Assembly: GCA_017559135.1 (NCBI GenBank)
Contig: JAFYSZ010000019.1
Span: 1-64,000, forward strand
Direction of reading: 5' to 3'
DNA from: Bacteroidales bacterium
Lineage (GTDB): Bacteria; Bacteroidota; Bacteroidia; Bacteroidales; P3
Length of the DNA stretch: 64,000 nucleotides
Shown: piece by piece, positions 18,586-27,827 of the stretch
Layout of the letters: every line of letters begins with the position of its first letter
How positions within the stretch are numbered: the stretch's first letter is position 1
The notes under the pieces: model-generated
The model's input: only the letters and a program-made list of their open reading frames with translations
The model's database searches: none
Told to the model about the DNA's origin: nothing
Program-made: the position numbers and the translations under genes

Positions 18586-19215
18586 ATGTCTAAAAAATCA
18601 TTTATTGTCGTTTTTCTTCTCTTTACAACAATATCATTTTGTCAAAATCCTTTTAAATACAAAGGGTTTTCGGGTGGTATGATGATTCACAGCGGTTATT
18701 TAAAAACTCAAAACTTTAACTTAATCTCAAACTCAAATCAACATTTCAACACAATTAAAGCACAAGGATTTCCTTTCGGTCTTGGAGGAGCAGGCAGAGT
18801 GCATTTAGGTTCTTTTTTAAGAATTGGAGGTGAAGGATATGTTTCGAATTTGAAGTACGGAGAAAATGGAAGTAATATAAGCGTTAGTTGGGGTGGCGTA
18901 TTAGTTGATGTAGCGTGGCAAAACAAATATTTTACTCCTTTTGCAGGCATTACATTAGGAGGAGGCCGTTGGCAAAACATAACCCTAACAAATGAAGTTA
19001 AAGATGACTTTATTGCAGAGGAGAATGTGGGGTATCGAACCAATAGTTTTTTTGCTCTATCGCCCTTTATAGGAGTGGAATACGCCCTTAACAACAAGAT
19101 TCGTCTAACACTCAAAGCAGATTACTTAATTAACTTAAATCATTCTCCTAACGATTTTGCAAAAGGGGTTAGATTATTCTTCGGATTTATGTTTTATAGA
19201 CTAAAAACTGAATAA
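18586..19215 (+). CDS. Small outer-membrane beta-barrel-like protein (209 aa)
   Basis: Signal peptide at about 1-19 (FIVVFLLFTTISFCQ). The mature protein is Gly- and aromatic-rich with alternating strands (GGAGRVHLGSFLRIGGEGYV, LRLFFGFMFYRLKTE-like end), consistent with a small outer-membrane barrel. No specific family is recognised. It begins 4 nt after topA and is probably co-transcribed with it. Confidence 0.75.
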   Translation: MSKKSFIVVFLLFTTISFCQNPFKYKGFSGGMMIHSGYLKTQNFNLISNSNQHFNTIKAQGFPFGLGGAGRVHLGSFLRIGGEGYVSNLKYGENGSNISVSWGGVLVDVAWQNKYFTPFAGITLGGGRWQNITLTNEVKDDFIAEENVGYRTNSFFALSPFIGVEYALNNKIRLTLKADYLINLNHSPNDFAKGVRLFFGFMFYRLKTE

Positions 19216-19288
19216 AACTAAGTCAAGAATGTATCTTTTTGCAACTTTAATCGTAAAAAAACGTGAAAAATAACAAAATAAGAAAGAA

Positions 19289-20269
19289 ATGTTTGTAAAG
19301 ATATTTAAGAAAAAGTACACATTACAATTATTCATATTAGCAATTGTTCCAATAATCTTTTGGTCACAAGCCTTTATCAACCCACCTGAGGTAATGACAA
19401 ATAAGTTTGATATGCCTCTTTACAAAGTCATATACGATTTTACAAAAGATTATCAACTATTTTCAACAATTGCAGCCTTTGCGATGGTATTTCTTCAAGG
19501 ATTACTACTAAATCAACTATTTACCAACAATCACCTAAGTCAAAAAAACACATTCCTTCCAGCCTTTATCTATATCCTTTTAATGAGTTGTAGTTATAAA
19601 TGCATGACACTCAACTCTATGTTATTTTCTAACTTTCTTATAATCTTTGCACTTTACTTCTTTCTAAAATGTCATGACAAAAAAGAAGGGATTGACGAAA
19701 TTTACAACTCCTGCACCCTACTCTCAATAGCAAGTCTATTCTTTGCACCCGCAATAATATTCATACTTTGGATTTGGTTAGGACTAATCATCTACAAACT
19801 CTACAAATGGAGAAGTTGGGGAATGAGTATATTAGGAATTATCACACCTTACGTCCTGCTTTTCATATTCTATTACCTTAACGGAATGAGTTTTCAAGAA
19901 AACATATTAGCAGACACAAACAAATGGTTACACTTTGATTTCCTTTTCTTAGATGAACCAATTCAAGTAGTATATATTGCAAGTCTTTTATTCTTTGCAA
20001 TACCTGCAATCTTCACTACCCTTTCTTCAAGAAGCAACAGAGTGATAGAATACAGAAAAAAATCAGCAGTAATGTTCACGCTGCTAATCATTTCATTAGT
20101 TCCATTCTTTCTTTCAAAAACCGAATACAATATGTCATTCATATTTGCAATAACACTATCATTTTTCTTTTCAAACTTCTTCTTACAATATCACAACGAA
20201 AGAAAAATAAACACCTTTTTTATAATATTCATACTAATATCAATAATCAAAGTTTTTTTCCCTCACTAA
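19289..20269 (+). CDS. Multi-pass inner-membrane protein, DUF6427-like
   Basis: 326 residues with about eight to ten hydrophobic helices (LQLFILAIVPIIFW, FIYILLMSCSY, ILWIWLGLIIYKLY, YVLLFIFYYLNG, ITLSFFFSNFFLQY). Its features resemble Bacteroidota DUF6427 proteins from memory; the function is unknown. It stands alone, 46 nt upstream of purQ. Confidence 0.8.
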   Translation: MFVKIFKKKYTLQLFILAIVPIIFWSQAFINPPEVMTNKFDMPLYKVIYDFTKDYQLFSTIAAFAMVFLQGLLLNQLFTNNHLSQKNTFLPAFIYILLMSCSYKCMTLNSMLFSNFLIIFALYFFLKCHDKKEGIDEIYNSCTLLSIASLFFAPAIIFILWIWLGLIIYKLYKWRSWGMSILGIITPYVLLFIFYYLNGMSFQENILADTNKWLHFDFLFLDEPIQVVYIASLLFFAIPAIFTTLSSRSNRVIEYRKKSAVMFTLLIISLVPFFLSKTEYNMSFIFAITLSFFFSNFFLQYHNERKINTFFIIFILISIIKVFFPH

Positions 20270-20276
20270 TTTTTTG

Positions 20277-20284
20277 TACTTTTG
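20277..20284 (+). promoter_or_regulatory. -7 box of purQ
   Basis: TACTTTTG lies 31 nt before the purQ ATG and just after the stop of the upstream gene. No clear -33 box. Confidence 0.5.
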
Positions 20285-20315
20285 CAGTCTTAGAAACATA
20301 AATTAACACAAAAAT

Positions 20316-21008
20316 ATGAAAGTTGGAGTAGTAATTTTTCCAGGTAGCAACTGTGACCACGACATGGTCTATCTTTTAAGAGACTTGTTAAAACAAGAAG
20401 TTGTAGAACTATGGCATAAAGACACTGATTTACAAAATTGCGATTTGATAATTCTTCCAGGAGGTTTCTCTTACGGAGATTATCTTCGCAGCGGAGCAAT
20501 TGCAGCAATGTCTCCTATAATGGAAAGCGTTAAAGCATTCGCAAACCAAGGAGGATACGTACTTGGAGTATGCAACGGTTTTCAAATCCTTTGCGAAAGC
20601 GGATTATTAGAAGGAGCATTACTTGCTAATAACAATCAAAAATTCGTTTGCAAAAACCAATACTTAGCAACACAAACAACAAACACTGTTTTCACAAAGG
20701 AAGCTACAAAAGCAAAAGCATTAAACATTCCTATCGCACACGGAGAAGGACGTTTCTTTGCAGATGAAGAAACAATAAAACGTCTAAACGAAAACGACCA
20801 AATACTTTTCCGCTATTGTGATGAAAATGGCAAAGTAGACGTTGAGTTTAATCCTAACGGAAGTGTGGAAAACATAGCAGGAATAACAAACAAAACAAGA
20901 AACGTATTCGGAATGATGCCACACCCTGAACGTTGTGCCGACAAAGAACTTGGAAACACAGACGGATTGGTATTCTTTGAAAGTCTGATAAAATATATTG
21001 GAAAATAG
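20316..21008 (+). CDS. purQ: Phosphoribosylformylglycinamidine synthase, glutaminase subunit
   Basis: 230 residues. Class I glutamine amidotransferase: N-terminal VGVVIFPGSNCDHD, GGFSYGDYLRSGAIAA, nucleophile Cys in GVCNGFQILCE, and the His/Glu pair in MMPHPERCAD. It supplies ammonia to PurL in purine synthesis. It is encoded as a separate subunit; many Bacteroidota instead use a single long PurL, so a separate purL should exist elsewhere. It overlaps rnhB by 11 nt. Confidence 0.95.
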   Translation: MKVGVVIFPGSNCDHDMVYLLRDLLKQEVVELWHKDTDLQNCDLIILPGGFSYGDYLRSGAIAAMSPIMESVKAFANQGGYVLGVCNGFQILCESGLLEGALLANNNQKFVCKNQYLATQTTNTVFTKEATKAKALNIPIAHGEGRFFADEETIKRLNENDQILFRYCDENGKVDVEFNPNGSVENIAGITNKTRNVFGMMPHPERCADKELGNTDGLVFFESLIKYIGK

Positions 21009-21606
21009 TTTGTTAAAACCCTTCTTTTCCAATAAAGAAATAATAGAATGCGGTTGCGATGAAGCAGGACGCGGATGTTTAGCAGGTCCTGTTGTCGCAG
21101 CCGCTGTTGTTTTACCACCCGATTTCTCACACCCGCTTCTTAACGATTCAAAAAAACTAACAGATAAACAAAGACGTCTGCTTCGTCCTATAATAGAACA
21201 AAACGCAATCGCTCACTCTGTTGCCTTTGTCAATAACGAAGAGATAGATAAAATCAATATCCTACAAGCAAGCTTCCTTGCAATGAACAAAGCCGTCAAA
21301 GCACTAAGCATAAAACCCGAATTATTACTAATTGACGGCAACCGCTTTAACAATCAAACAGAAATAAAATTTCAATGTATTATAAAAGGAGACTCTCTCT
21401 ATCAATCAATTGCCGCAGCCTCCATATTAGCAAAAACATATAGAGACGACTATATGCTAAAACTACACGAAGAATATCCGATGTATAATTGGAAAAAGAA
21501 TATGGGGTATCCTACAAAACAACACCGTCAAGCAATTGTTGAAAACGGAATAAGCCCATTTCATCGAAAGACGTTTAATCTCTCAAATCAAATGAGCTTA
21601 TTTTAA
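20998..21606 (+). CDS. rnhB: Ribonuclease HII
   Basis: About 202 residues. GCDEAGRGCLAGPVVAAAVV contains the first catalytic Asp-Glu pair; LLIDGNRF and ASILAKTYRDDYM carry the others. It removes ribonucleotides from DNA and RNA-DNA hybrids. No ATG exists before the catalytic region: the start must be a TTG, either 20998 (overlapping purQ) or 21010. Confidence 0.93.
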   Translation: MENSLLKPFFSNKEIIECGCDEAGRGCLAGPVVAAAVVLPPDFSHPLLNDSKKLTDKQRRLLRPIIEQNAIAHSVAFVNNEEIDKINILQASFLAMNKAVKALSIKPELLLIDGNRFNNQTEIKFQCIIKGDSLYQSIAAASILAKTYRDDYMLKLHEEYPMYNWKKNMGYPTKQHRQAIVENGISPFHRKTFNLSNQMSLF

Positions 21607-21621
21607 AATCTATTATTTAGA

Positions 21622-23433
21622 TTATTCTATAACAATCTTTGTAGTCTCTAAGGCCAAGCGATTGTAAACTTTCACCATATATGTACCAGCAGGCAAATCG
21701 CTTAATGTAAAGTTATAATCTCTTGTTTCAAACACTCTCTTTCCTAAGACATTATAAACTTCAACATATAAATCATTCAAAGAAGTTTCTATATTCACTT
21801 CTCTATTTAGATTATAAATATCTATTTCGTTATTAGTACCTTCTAAGTTTTGGTGAGCCTTCTTAACATAAAGTTTGAATCTATCAGCGTTTTCTCCTGC
21901 AACAACATTAGCAGAGTACTCAACACCTCCATTCATCTTTACTTCCTCGCCATTATCCAACAAATAAACATCAACACCAGCAGGAATATTTTCAACTCTG
22001 AAAGTTACATTTCTGCTATCATAACTTCTTACATTAAGATTTGAAGCATAAGGCAAACGTTTAACTTCTTCTTTCACCAAAGCAACTCCGTCTGTTACAA
22101 AATAAGGTTCTGCTATTTCAAAAGGAGAGAACAATTTGTTAGCGTCATATTTATCATCGCCTTGTCTTGCTTTATCATTTTGAGCAAACATAAGCTTTGA
22201 TTCTCTTTCGCCATCGTTCATAACGAGTTTGATATAATCCTTCTTTACTTCTGCTTTATTACCATTTCTACCATATCTGTAATTTCTTACCATATAAGTA
22301 GAATGGAAGCCAGGATTTTCAAAATTCAAGAAGAAACCTTCTGTCATATTCAATGCACCACTTTCAACAGCGTCCCAAGCCATACCATCAAAACGATAAG
22401 CAACTGCTCCCTTTACTTCTTCTTGTCCTGCTATAACTTCTGCAATATCAAGTTTGAAAGGATAAGGATTACATAAAGCCATATAATTTCCACCTTCTGC
22501 ATTAGTAGTTACAACTCTATCAAATCTAACTCCACCGTGATTCAAAGCATATTTTGGTGTTAAGCTATAATCGTATGTATCTTTTCCATTTCCGTAAGTT
22601 GTGAACACAGTCTTTTCTTCTACAAATGACCACATAAAGAATCCTTCACCTGCCTCAACGTTATCTTGTTCGTATGCCCATTCTTCACTCCAATCTCCTG
22701 TTGTGTAATCAAATTTAGAAACAGATACGTCTCTTGTACCCGGAATAACTACTTCTAATTTATAATCTGTGAAAGGTGCTCCAACAAAAGCCCATCTGTC
22801 GTTTGGTAAAACAGGAGTTTCTATCTCAAATATACCTGGTACATTTTTTTGAGTAGTATTTACCAATTCTCCATTTTGTGTAATTCTCAACACTCCTTCA
22901 TTTATCAAACCTGTTCTATTATCTATTGTAAATCTATTAGATAGAACTTTTCTTTCTCCTTCTTGAATCAAATAGTTTGTCTTGCCCCATTTATCGTGAA
23001 GAACTACCCAAGCAGAATAATTACTTCCGAAAGGAATTGTCAAAACCTTATTACTTTGAGTTGCGTGAAAAGGATCTACTCCAAAAAGTTGTGGAGGATT
23101 AACCGCAAGACATGTTACAGAAACTAAATTGAAACAACGTTCAAATGCTAAATAACCAATTGAATGAACAGTGCTTGGAATAGTAACTGCTCTCAAATGT
23201 TCACAACCATAAAACGCTAATCTTCCGATAGAAGTAACGGTGTAATCAACTCCATTGTAAGCAATTGTCTCAGGGATAATCAATTCCGTAACAGTATCTT
23301 CACAATCATACATTGATACTTCATTAATTGCTGTGATTTCGTAAGATAAGTTTCCTATTTTGAATATCTCAGTTTGTGCAAAAGTTGCGTTTGCAAAAAT
23401 CACGGCGCAAATAATAAGAAATAATTTTTTCAT
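21622..23433 (-). CDS. Secreted BspA-type LRR protein with T9SS sorting domain
   Basis: 603 residues. Signal peptide at 1-19. Residues about 40-130 contain BspA/LRR_5 repeats (VTSIGRLAFYGCEHLRAVTI, VHSIGYLAFERCFNLVSVTC). A long middle region looks like the surface-protein segment often seen in Bacteroidota (GFFMWSFVEEKTVF, YMALCNPYPFKLDI). The C-terminus is a T9SS type A domain (LNDLYVEVYNVLGKRVF to ETTKIVIE). Likely a cell-surface adhesion or binding protein; the ligand is unknown. Its 3' end is 16 nt from the convergent rnhB. Confidence 0.88.
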   Translation of the reverse strand: MKKLFLIICAVIFANATFAQTEIFKIGNLSYEITAINEVSMYDCEDTVTELIIPETIAYNGVDYTVTSIGRLAFYGCEHLRAVTIPSTVHSIGYLAFERCFNLVSVTCLAVNPPQLFGVDPFHATQSNKVLTIPFGSNYSAWVVLHDKWGKTNYLIQEGERKVLSNRFTIDNRTGLINEGVLRITQNGELVNTTQKNVPGIFEIETPVLPNDRWAFVGAPFTDYKLEVVIPGTRDVSVSKFDYTTGDWSEEWAYEQDNVEAGEGFFMWSFVEEKTVFTTYGNGKDTYDYSLTPKYALNHGGVRFDRVVTTNAEGGNYMALCNPYPFKLDIAEVIAGQEEVKGAVAYRFDGMAWDAVESGALNMTEGFFLNFENPGFHSTYMVRNYRYGRNGNKAEVKKDYIKLVMNDGERESKLMFAQNDKARQGDDKYDANKLFSPFEIAEPYFVTDGVALVKEEVKRLPYASNLNVRSYDSRNVTFRVENIPAGVDVYLLDNGEEVKMNGGVEYSANVVAGENADRFKLYVKKAHQNLEGTNNEIDIYNLNREVNIETSLNDLYVEVYNVLGKRVFETRDYNFTLSDLPAGTYMVKVYNRLALETTKIVIE

Positions 23434-23471
23434 ATTTTATTTTGTTTTATTTTATACTTCAATACAGCTTG

Positions 23472-23479
23472 CAAAGGTA
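23472..23479 (-). promoter_or_regulatory. -7 box of the LRR gene
   Basis: TACCTTTG on the minus strand, 39 nt upstream of the ATG at 23433. No clear -33 box. Upstream (23480-23588) is featureless AT-rich DNA. Confidence 0.55.
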
Positions 23480-23588
23480 CGACAATATTTTGTATTAAAA
23501 AAAAAAATAGAAAAATAATATAAAAACATCTGTTTCTTTTTTATTTTTAATTTTTTCTCTTATTATTATATTATTATTTTATTATTGT

Positions 23589-23645
23589 CTCCACACTATG
23601 GAGTTTCTGCTCCACATTATGGAGTATCGACTCCACATTGTGGAA
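23589..23645. repeat. Three palindromic 15-mers at exact 21-bp spacing
   Basis: CTCCACACTATGGAG (23589-23603), CTCCACATTATGGAG (23610-23624) and CTCCACATTGTGGAA (23631-23645). Each has a CTCCA/TGGAG-type dyad, and the three start 21 bp apart. They stand out as GC-richer islands in almost pure AT DNA, about 155-210 bp upstream of the LRR gene. Confidence 0.85.
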
Positions 23646-23653
23646 TTTTTAGT

Positions 23654-23721
23654 CTATGAAAAAATATTTTTTTTCTTTGTTTTAGAAAATTATTTCTATG
23701 CTTTTTTAATTTTTTTCATAG
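23654..23721. repeat. 21-bp ladder (L4)
   Basis: Pentamers begin at 23654 (CTATG), 23675 (CTTTG), 23696 (CTATG) and 23717 (CATAG), each 21 bp apart; the last is in inverse orientation. The segment TTTAGAAAATTATTTCT is shared with ladder L3. Confidence 0.85.
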
Positions 23722-23739
23722 AGTTAGAAAAACAAAAAA

Positions 23740-23774
23740 AAGCCGTATAAGAATTTATTTTTCTTACACGGCTT
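23740..23774 (-). terminator. Terminator of tRNA-Met
   Basis: AAGCCGTATAAGAA (23740-23753) pairs with TTCTTACACGGCTT (23761-23774), one mismatch, followed on the minus strand by a T run. Confidence 0.75.
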
Positions 23775-23781
23775 GAACTTG

Positions 23782-23855
23782 TAGCGGGAACGAGAGTTGA
23801 ACTCGTGACCTCCGGGTTATGAATCCGACGCTCTAACCAACTGAGCTATCCCGCC
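23782..23855 (-). tRNA. tRNA-Met (CAU), elongator type
   Basis: 74-nt cloverleaf: acceptor GGCGGGA/TCCCGCT, D-arm AGCTCAGTTGGTTAGAGC, anticodon loop TTCATAA, T-arm with GAGTTCAACTC. The sequence resembles elongator tRNA-Met of other bacteria. The innermost anticodon-stem pair appears to be A-C. CCA is not encoded. Confidence 0.9.
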
Positions 23856-23956
23856 TCATTTTTGCGAGTGCAAAATTATATCTTTTTTTTGGTTCAAACA
23901 AATTTAATAAGCTTTTTTTTAGTTTCTTTCTTTAAAATTGTTGTTAAATCATTGCT

Positions 23957-26740
23957 TTACAATTCTTTTTTCAAGAATATTCCTATGCTGTTTTTTAAGG
24001 ATTTTGCTATTTTTTCGGGACTACCTGTCTCTACTATCTTTCCGCCTGTGCTTCCTCCTTGCATTCCCATATCAATTATGTAATCGGCACATTTTATCAC
24101 ATCAAGGTTATGCTCTATCACTATCATGCTATTGCCTTTATCAACTAATTTTTGCAATACTTTCATAAGAATATTTATATCCTCAAAGTGCAAGCCTGTT
24201 GTTGGCTCATCGAGAATGTAAAGCGTATTACCTGTGTCTTTTTTTGAGAGTTCTGCTGCTAATTTTATTCTCTGACATTCGCCTCCTGAAAGGGTTGTTG
24301 AGGGTTGTCCTAATGAAAGATAGCCTAAGCCTACTTCTACAACGACTGACAACTGACGCTTTATTGCAGGATAACTTTCAAAAAATTCTACTGCTTCTTC
24401 AAAACTCATATCCAATATTTCGCTTATGCCTTTGCCTTTGTATCTCACTTCAAGTGTTTCTCTGTTATATCTCTTGCCGTGACAGGAAGGACATTCTACA
24501 TAAATCTCTGGCAAAAAGTTCATTTCTATGGTTTTTACGCCTGCTCCTTGACATTCTTCGCATCGTCCGCCTTTGACATTAAAAGAGAATCTACCTGCTT
24601 GATAGTTTCGGATTTTTGCTGTTGGCAACATCGCAAATAGTTTTCTTATTTGGTCAAATACTCCTATGAATGTAGCAGGATTACTCCTTGGTGTTTTGCC
24701 TATTGGATGTTGATTGATTTCTATTACCTTGTCTATATTTTCTAATCCTTTTATTTCTTTATATGGAAGTGGTGTTGCGGTTGAGCGATAAAAGTGTTTG
24801 CTAAGAATAGGGTGAAGAGTGTTGTTGATAAGAGAGGATTTACCGCTACCTGATACGCCTGTTACACAAACTAATACTCCGAGCGGAAGATGTAAATCAA
24901 CATTCTTCAAATTATTTCCACAAGCTCCTATCAAATCTATATATTTTCCATTTCCTTCTCGTCTTTGTTGTGGGACTTCTATGTTTTTTACTTTTTTAAG
25001 ATACTGACATGTCAATGAATCTTGTGAAAGCAATTCTTTCGGTGTGCCAACTGCTGTTATTTTTCCTCCGTTTACTCCTGCTCCCGGTCCAATATCTACA
25101 ACAAAGTCCGATTCCATCATCATATCTCTGTCGTGTTCTACAACGATTACAGAATTTCCTGCGTCTCTTAGTTTTTTCAAGGCGTTTATCAGACGAATAT
25201 TATCTGATTGATGCAGACCTATGCTTGGTTCATCTAAGATATAAAGTACGTTTACTAATTCTGAGCCTATTTGTGTTGCTAATCTTATTCTTTGGCTTTC
25301 ACCTCCTGAAAGGCTTTTAGAACTTCTGCCAAGATTAAGGTATCCTACTCCGACATCTAATAGGAATCGTATTCTTGTTTCTATTTCTCTTAGAACCTCA
25401 CTTGCAATAGTTAATTTCCTTTCGTCTAATTTTTTATACAAGTCTTTTATCCACAAATATAAATCATTCAAATCCATTTTTGAAACCTCAGCAACATTCT
25501 TCCCTTCTATCTTGAAACAAAGTGATTCTTTTTTTAAACGATCTCCATTGCAATGAGGACAAGTTTTTTTCTCCATAAAGCTTGCAGCCCACTTTTGAAT
25601 ACTTTGAGGCATAGTTTCATTGAATTGAGATGTTATAAAGTTTATCACTCCTTGAAAGCCTTCCATTCTGCAATCCTCCTGCATATTGCCATAAAGCAAT
25701 ATATTCATTGCTTCTTGACTATAATCTTTCAAAGGTGTTTTTAAATCAAATCCATATTTCTTGCCTAAGTCTTGTAGTTGCTTTATAAACCATGAATTTA
25801 TATTTGGTTTACCAATCGGCACCAAGCCTCCTTGCATAACAGACTTTGATTTGTCGGGAATTATCTTGTCAATCTCCACACAACTCACCTCTCCTAATCC
25901 GTTACAGTGAGGACAGGCTCCGTAAGGCGAGTTGAAAGAAAAGGTATTTGGTTCAGGCTCAGGATAAGACAAGCCCGTAGTTGGACACATCAACATCTTT
26001 GAAAAGTGTCTTATCTCATTCTTTTCAGAAAGCACCATAAGATTTCCTTTTCCGTGTCGAAAAGCAGTCTCAACCGATTTTGCCAATCGCGAATAATTCT
26101 CTTGCGTGATTTTAATCTTATCAATAACAATTTCTATATCGTGAACTTTGTAACGATCTGTCCTAAGACCTGTGGTAATATTAATTATTTCTCCATCAAG
26201 CCTTACTTTCAAAAAGCCTTTCTTTGCAATTGATTCAAAAAGTTCTCTATGATGCCCTTTTCTTCCTTTTACAACAGGTGAAAGAATAATGATATATTCT
26301 TCTTCGTAGGTTTGCTTTAAAATATCCAAGATTTGCTTTTCGCTATACTTCACCATCTTTTCGCCCGTAACCAAAGAAAAAGCATCAGCTACCCTTGCGT
26401 AAAGCAAACGTACCAAATCGTAAATCTCAGTCGTAGTTCCAACAGTTGAACGAGGATTTTTATTTGTAGTTTTCTGTTCAATAGAAATCACAGGACTTAA
26501 TCCCTCAATATATTCTACATCAGGTTTTCCAATCGTTCCTATAAAATTTCTTGCATACGAAGAAAAAGTCTCTAAATAACGCCTTTGTCCCTCAGCATAT
26601 ATAGTGTCAAAAGCCAGAGAACTCTTTCCACTACCACTAAGCCCTGTTATAGTAACCAAACTGTTGCGAGGAATATCAACAGATATATTTTGCAGATTAT
26701 GAGTCCTTGCTCCCCTTATTATAAGCTTACTTTCTTCCAT
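23957..26740 (-). CDS. uvrA: Excinuclease ABC subunit A
   Basis: 927 residues from the ATG at 26740 (MEESKLIIRGARTHNLQNIS). A longer frame extends to 26929 but would overlap the divergent lipoprotein promoter and adds a non-homologous tail, so it is rejected. Two ABC cassettes: GLSGSGKSSLAFDT and GVSGSGKSSLINNT Walker A motifs, LSGGESQRIRLA and LSGGECQRIKLA signatures, and Cys zinc motifs (CPHCNGLG, CPHCNGD, CEECQGAG, CPSCHGK). It recognises DNA damage with UvrB in nucleotide excision repair. Confidence 0.98.
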   Translation of the reverse strand: MEESKLIIRGARTHNLQNISVDIPRNSLVTITGLSGSGKSSLAFDTIYAEGQRRYLETFSSYARNFIGTIGKPDVEYIEGLSPVISIEQKTTNKNPRSTVGTTTEIYDLVRLLYARVADAFSLVTGEKMVKYSEKQILDILKQTYEEEYIIILSPVVKGRKGHHRELFESIAKKGFLKVRLDGEIINITTGLRTDRYKVHDIEIVIDKIKITQENYSRLAKSVETAFRHGKGNLMVLSEKNEIRHFSKMLMCPTTGLSYPEPEPNTFSFNSPYGACPHCNGLGEVSCVEIDKIIPDKSKSVMQGGLVPIGKPNINSWFIKQLQDLGKKYGFDLKTPLKDYSQEAMNILLYGNMQEDCRMEGFQGVINFITSQFNETMPQSIQKWAASFMEKKTCPHCNGDRLKKESLCFKIEGKNVAEVSKMDLNDLYLWIKDLYKKLDERKLTIASEVLREIETRIRFLLDVGVGYLNLGRSSKSLSGGESQRIRLATQIGSELVNVLYILDEPSIGLHQSDNIRLINALKKLRDAGNSVIVVEHDRDMMMESDFVVDIGPGAGVNGGKITAVGTPKELLSQDSLTCQYLKKVKNIEVPQQRREGNGKYIDLIGACGNNLKNVDLHLPLGVLVCVTGVSGSGKSSLINNTLHPILSKHFYRSTATPLPYKEIKGLENIDKVIEINQHPIGKTPRSNPATFIGVFDQIRKLFAMLPTAKIRNYQAGRFSFNVKGGRCEECQGAGVKTIEMNFLPEIYVECPSCHGKRYNRETLEVRYKGKGISEILDMSFEEAVEFFESYPAIKRQLSVVVEVGLGYLSLGQPSTTLSGGECQRIKLAAELSKKDTGNTLYILDEPTTGLHFEDINILMKVLQKLVDKGNSMIVIEHNLDVIKCADYIIDMGMQGGSTGGKIVETGSPEKIAKSLKNSIGIFLKKEL

Positions 26741-26811
26741 ATATTTCTTAAAAAACTTTGCAATAATACAAAAAAATGACAATAAAAAAGCATAATTATT
26801 AAACAAAAACA

Positions 26812-26841
26812 TTGTTATTTCGTTTTTCTTTATTATCTTTG
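26812..26841 (+). promoter_or_regulatory. Promoter of the coiled-coil lipoprotein
   Basis: TTG (26812-26814), 19 nt, then TATCTTTG (26834-26841), 44 nt before the ATG. A strong match to the Bacteroidota consensus. Confidence 0.7.
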
Positions 26842-26885
26842 CACCGAATTTTAACAGGTAAAAACAAAAAACAGAACAATATATT

Positions 26886-27746
26886 ATGAAAAAAGCCTTA
26901 TTTATCATCGGTTTATCAGCCATATTCATGGCAGGATGTCAAAATGGAGCATTGCAAGAAAGAGAAAAACAATTGCAAGATTCATTTGCATCAGTTATGT
27001 CAGCTAAAAATGCAGAATTAGAAGCATTTTTCCAACAATTAAATGAAATTGAAACATCGCTAAACGAAATCACAGCTACTTATTCTGACGTTGTAGCAGA
27101 CGCAAACGCAACAGGAGAAACTTCACAAGTAGTTGTAGCAGGTATAAAAGCGAAAATATCAAAATTAGGCGATATATTAGCAGAAGACAAAGCAAAATTG
27201 AAATCTCTTAACAGTCAAATATATCGTGTAAACAAACAAAACTCAGAATTAAAGAACTTTGTTGCTTCATTAGAATCAAGAATAGCAGAACAAGAAGCTC
27301 AAATCCAAACCTTAACTAAGGAAATAGAAAAGAAAAATGCTACAATCAAAAGCTTAGAAAAAGACGTAGCAGGATTAAAAGAAGCAGACAAGAAAAAATC
27401 TAAACAATTAGCAGAAATTCAAGACGAACAAAACACAGCATACTTTGCAATCGGCACAAAGAAAGAACTTAGAGCAAAAAATATAGTAGATCGTAGAGGT
27501 GGTTTCATAGGATTAGGAAAATCAACAGTGCTTGCAAACAACTCTGACTTTGCAGCATTCACAAAAATCGACACAAGAAACACACAAGAAATTCCTTTGA
27601 CAGGAAAAAGAATCAAAATCGTAACTCCACACCCTGAAACATCTTACTCATTAGAAGGTGATCCAAAACGCCCTACATCAATCAGAATAATAAACCCTGA
27701 TTTATTCTGGAAAGCAAGCAAATGCTTGGTAATTATGGTTGACTAG
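26886..27746 (+). CDS. Coiled-coil lipoprotein (possibly Cbp1-like adhesin family)
   Basis: 286 residues. Lipobox MAGC with Cys at about 18. Residues about 25-185 are a long Glu/Lys/Gln-rich coiled coil (LESRIAEQEAQIQTL, KNATIKSLEKDVAGLKE). A C-terminal domain follows (YFAIGTKKELRAKNIV, GGFIGLGKST, HPETSYSLEGD, RIINPDLFWK). The layout resembles lipoproteins named Cbp1-type collagen-binding adhesins in Bacteroidota, from memory and not verified. Monocistronic, with its own promoter and terminator. Confidence 0.8.
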   Translation: MKKALFIIGLSAIFMAGCQNGALQEREKQLQDSFASVMSAKNAELEAFFQQLNEIETSLNEITATYSDVVADANATGETSQVVVAGIKAKISKLGDILAEDKAKLKSLNSQIYRVNKQNSELKNFVASLESRIAEQEAQIQTLTKEIEKKNATIKSLEKDVAGLKEADKKKSKQLAEIQDEQNTAYFAIGTKKELRAKNIVDRRGGFIGLGKSTVLANNSDFAAFTKIDTRNTQEIPLTGKRIKIVTPHPETSYSLEGDPKRPTSIRIINPDLFWKASKCLVIMVD

Positions 27747-27787
27747 TTTTTCTTAACACAAAAAATTAGATCTGAAAATTTTCACTA

Positions 27788-27811
27788 AGAGCGAGGTTTA
27801 AATCTCGCTCT
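27788..27811 (+). terminator. Terminator after the lipoprotein gene
   Basis: AGAGCGAG (27788-27795) and CTCGCTCT (27804-27811) form an 8-bp stem followed by TTATTGTTTTT. It lies only 16 nt before the KAP gene, so KAP transcription needs read-through or an overlapping promoter. Confidence 0.7.
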
Positions 27812-27827
27812 TTATTGTTTTTAAGCA

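Noticed and set aside
26741..26929. 63-codon N-terminal extension of uvrA
   Set aside because: UvrA homologues begin at MEESKLIIRGARTHNLQN-like sequence; the extension overlaps the divergent promoter.
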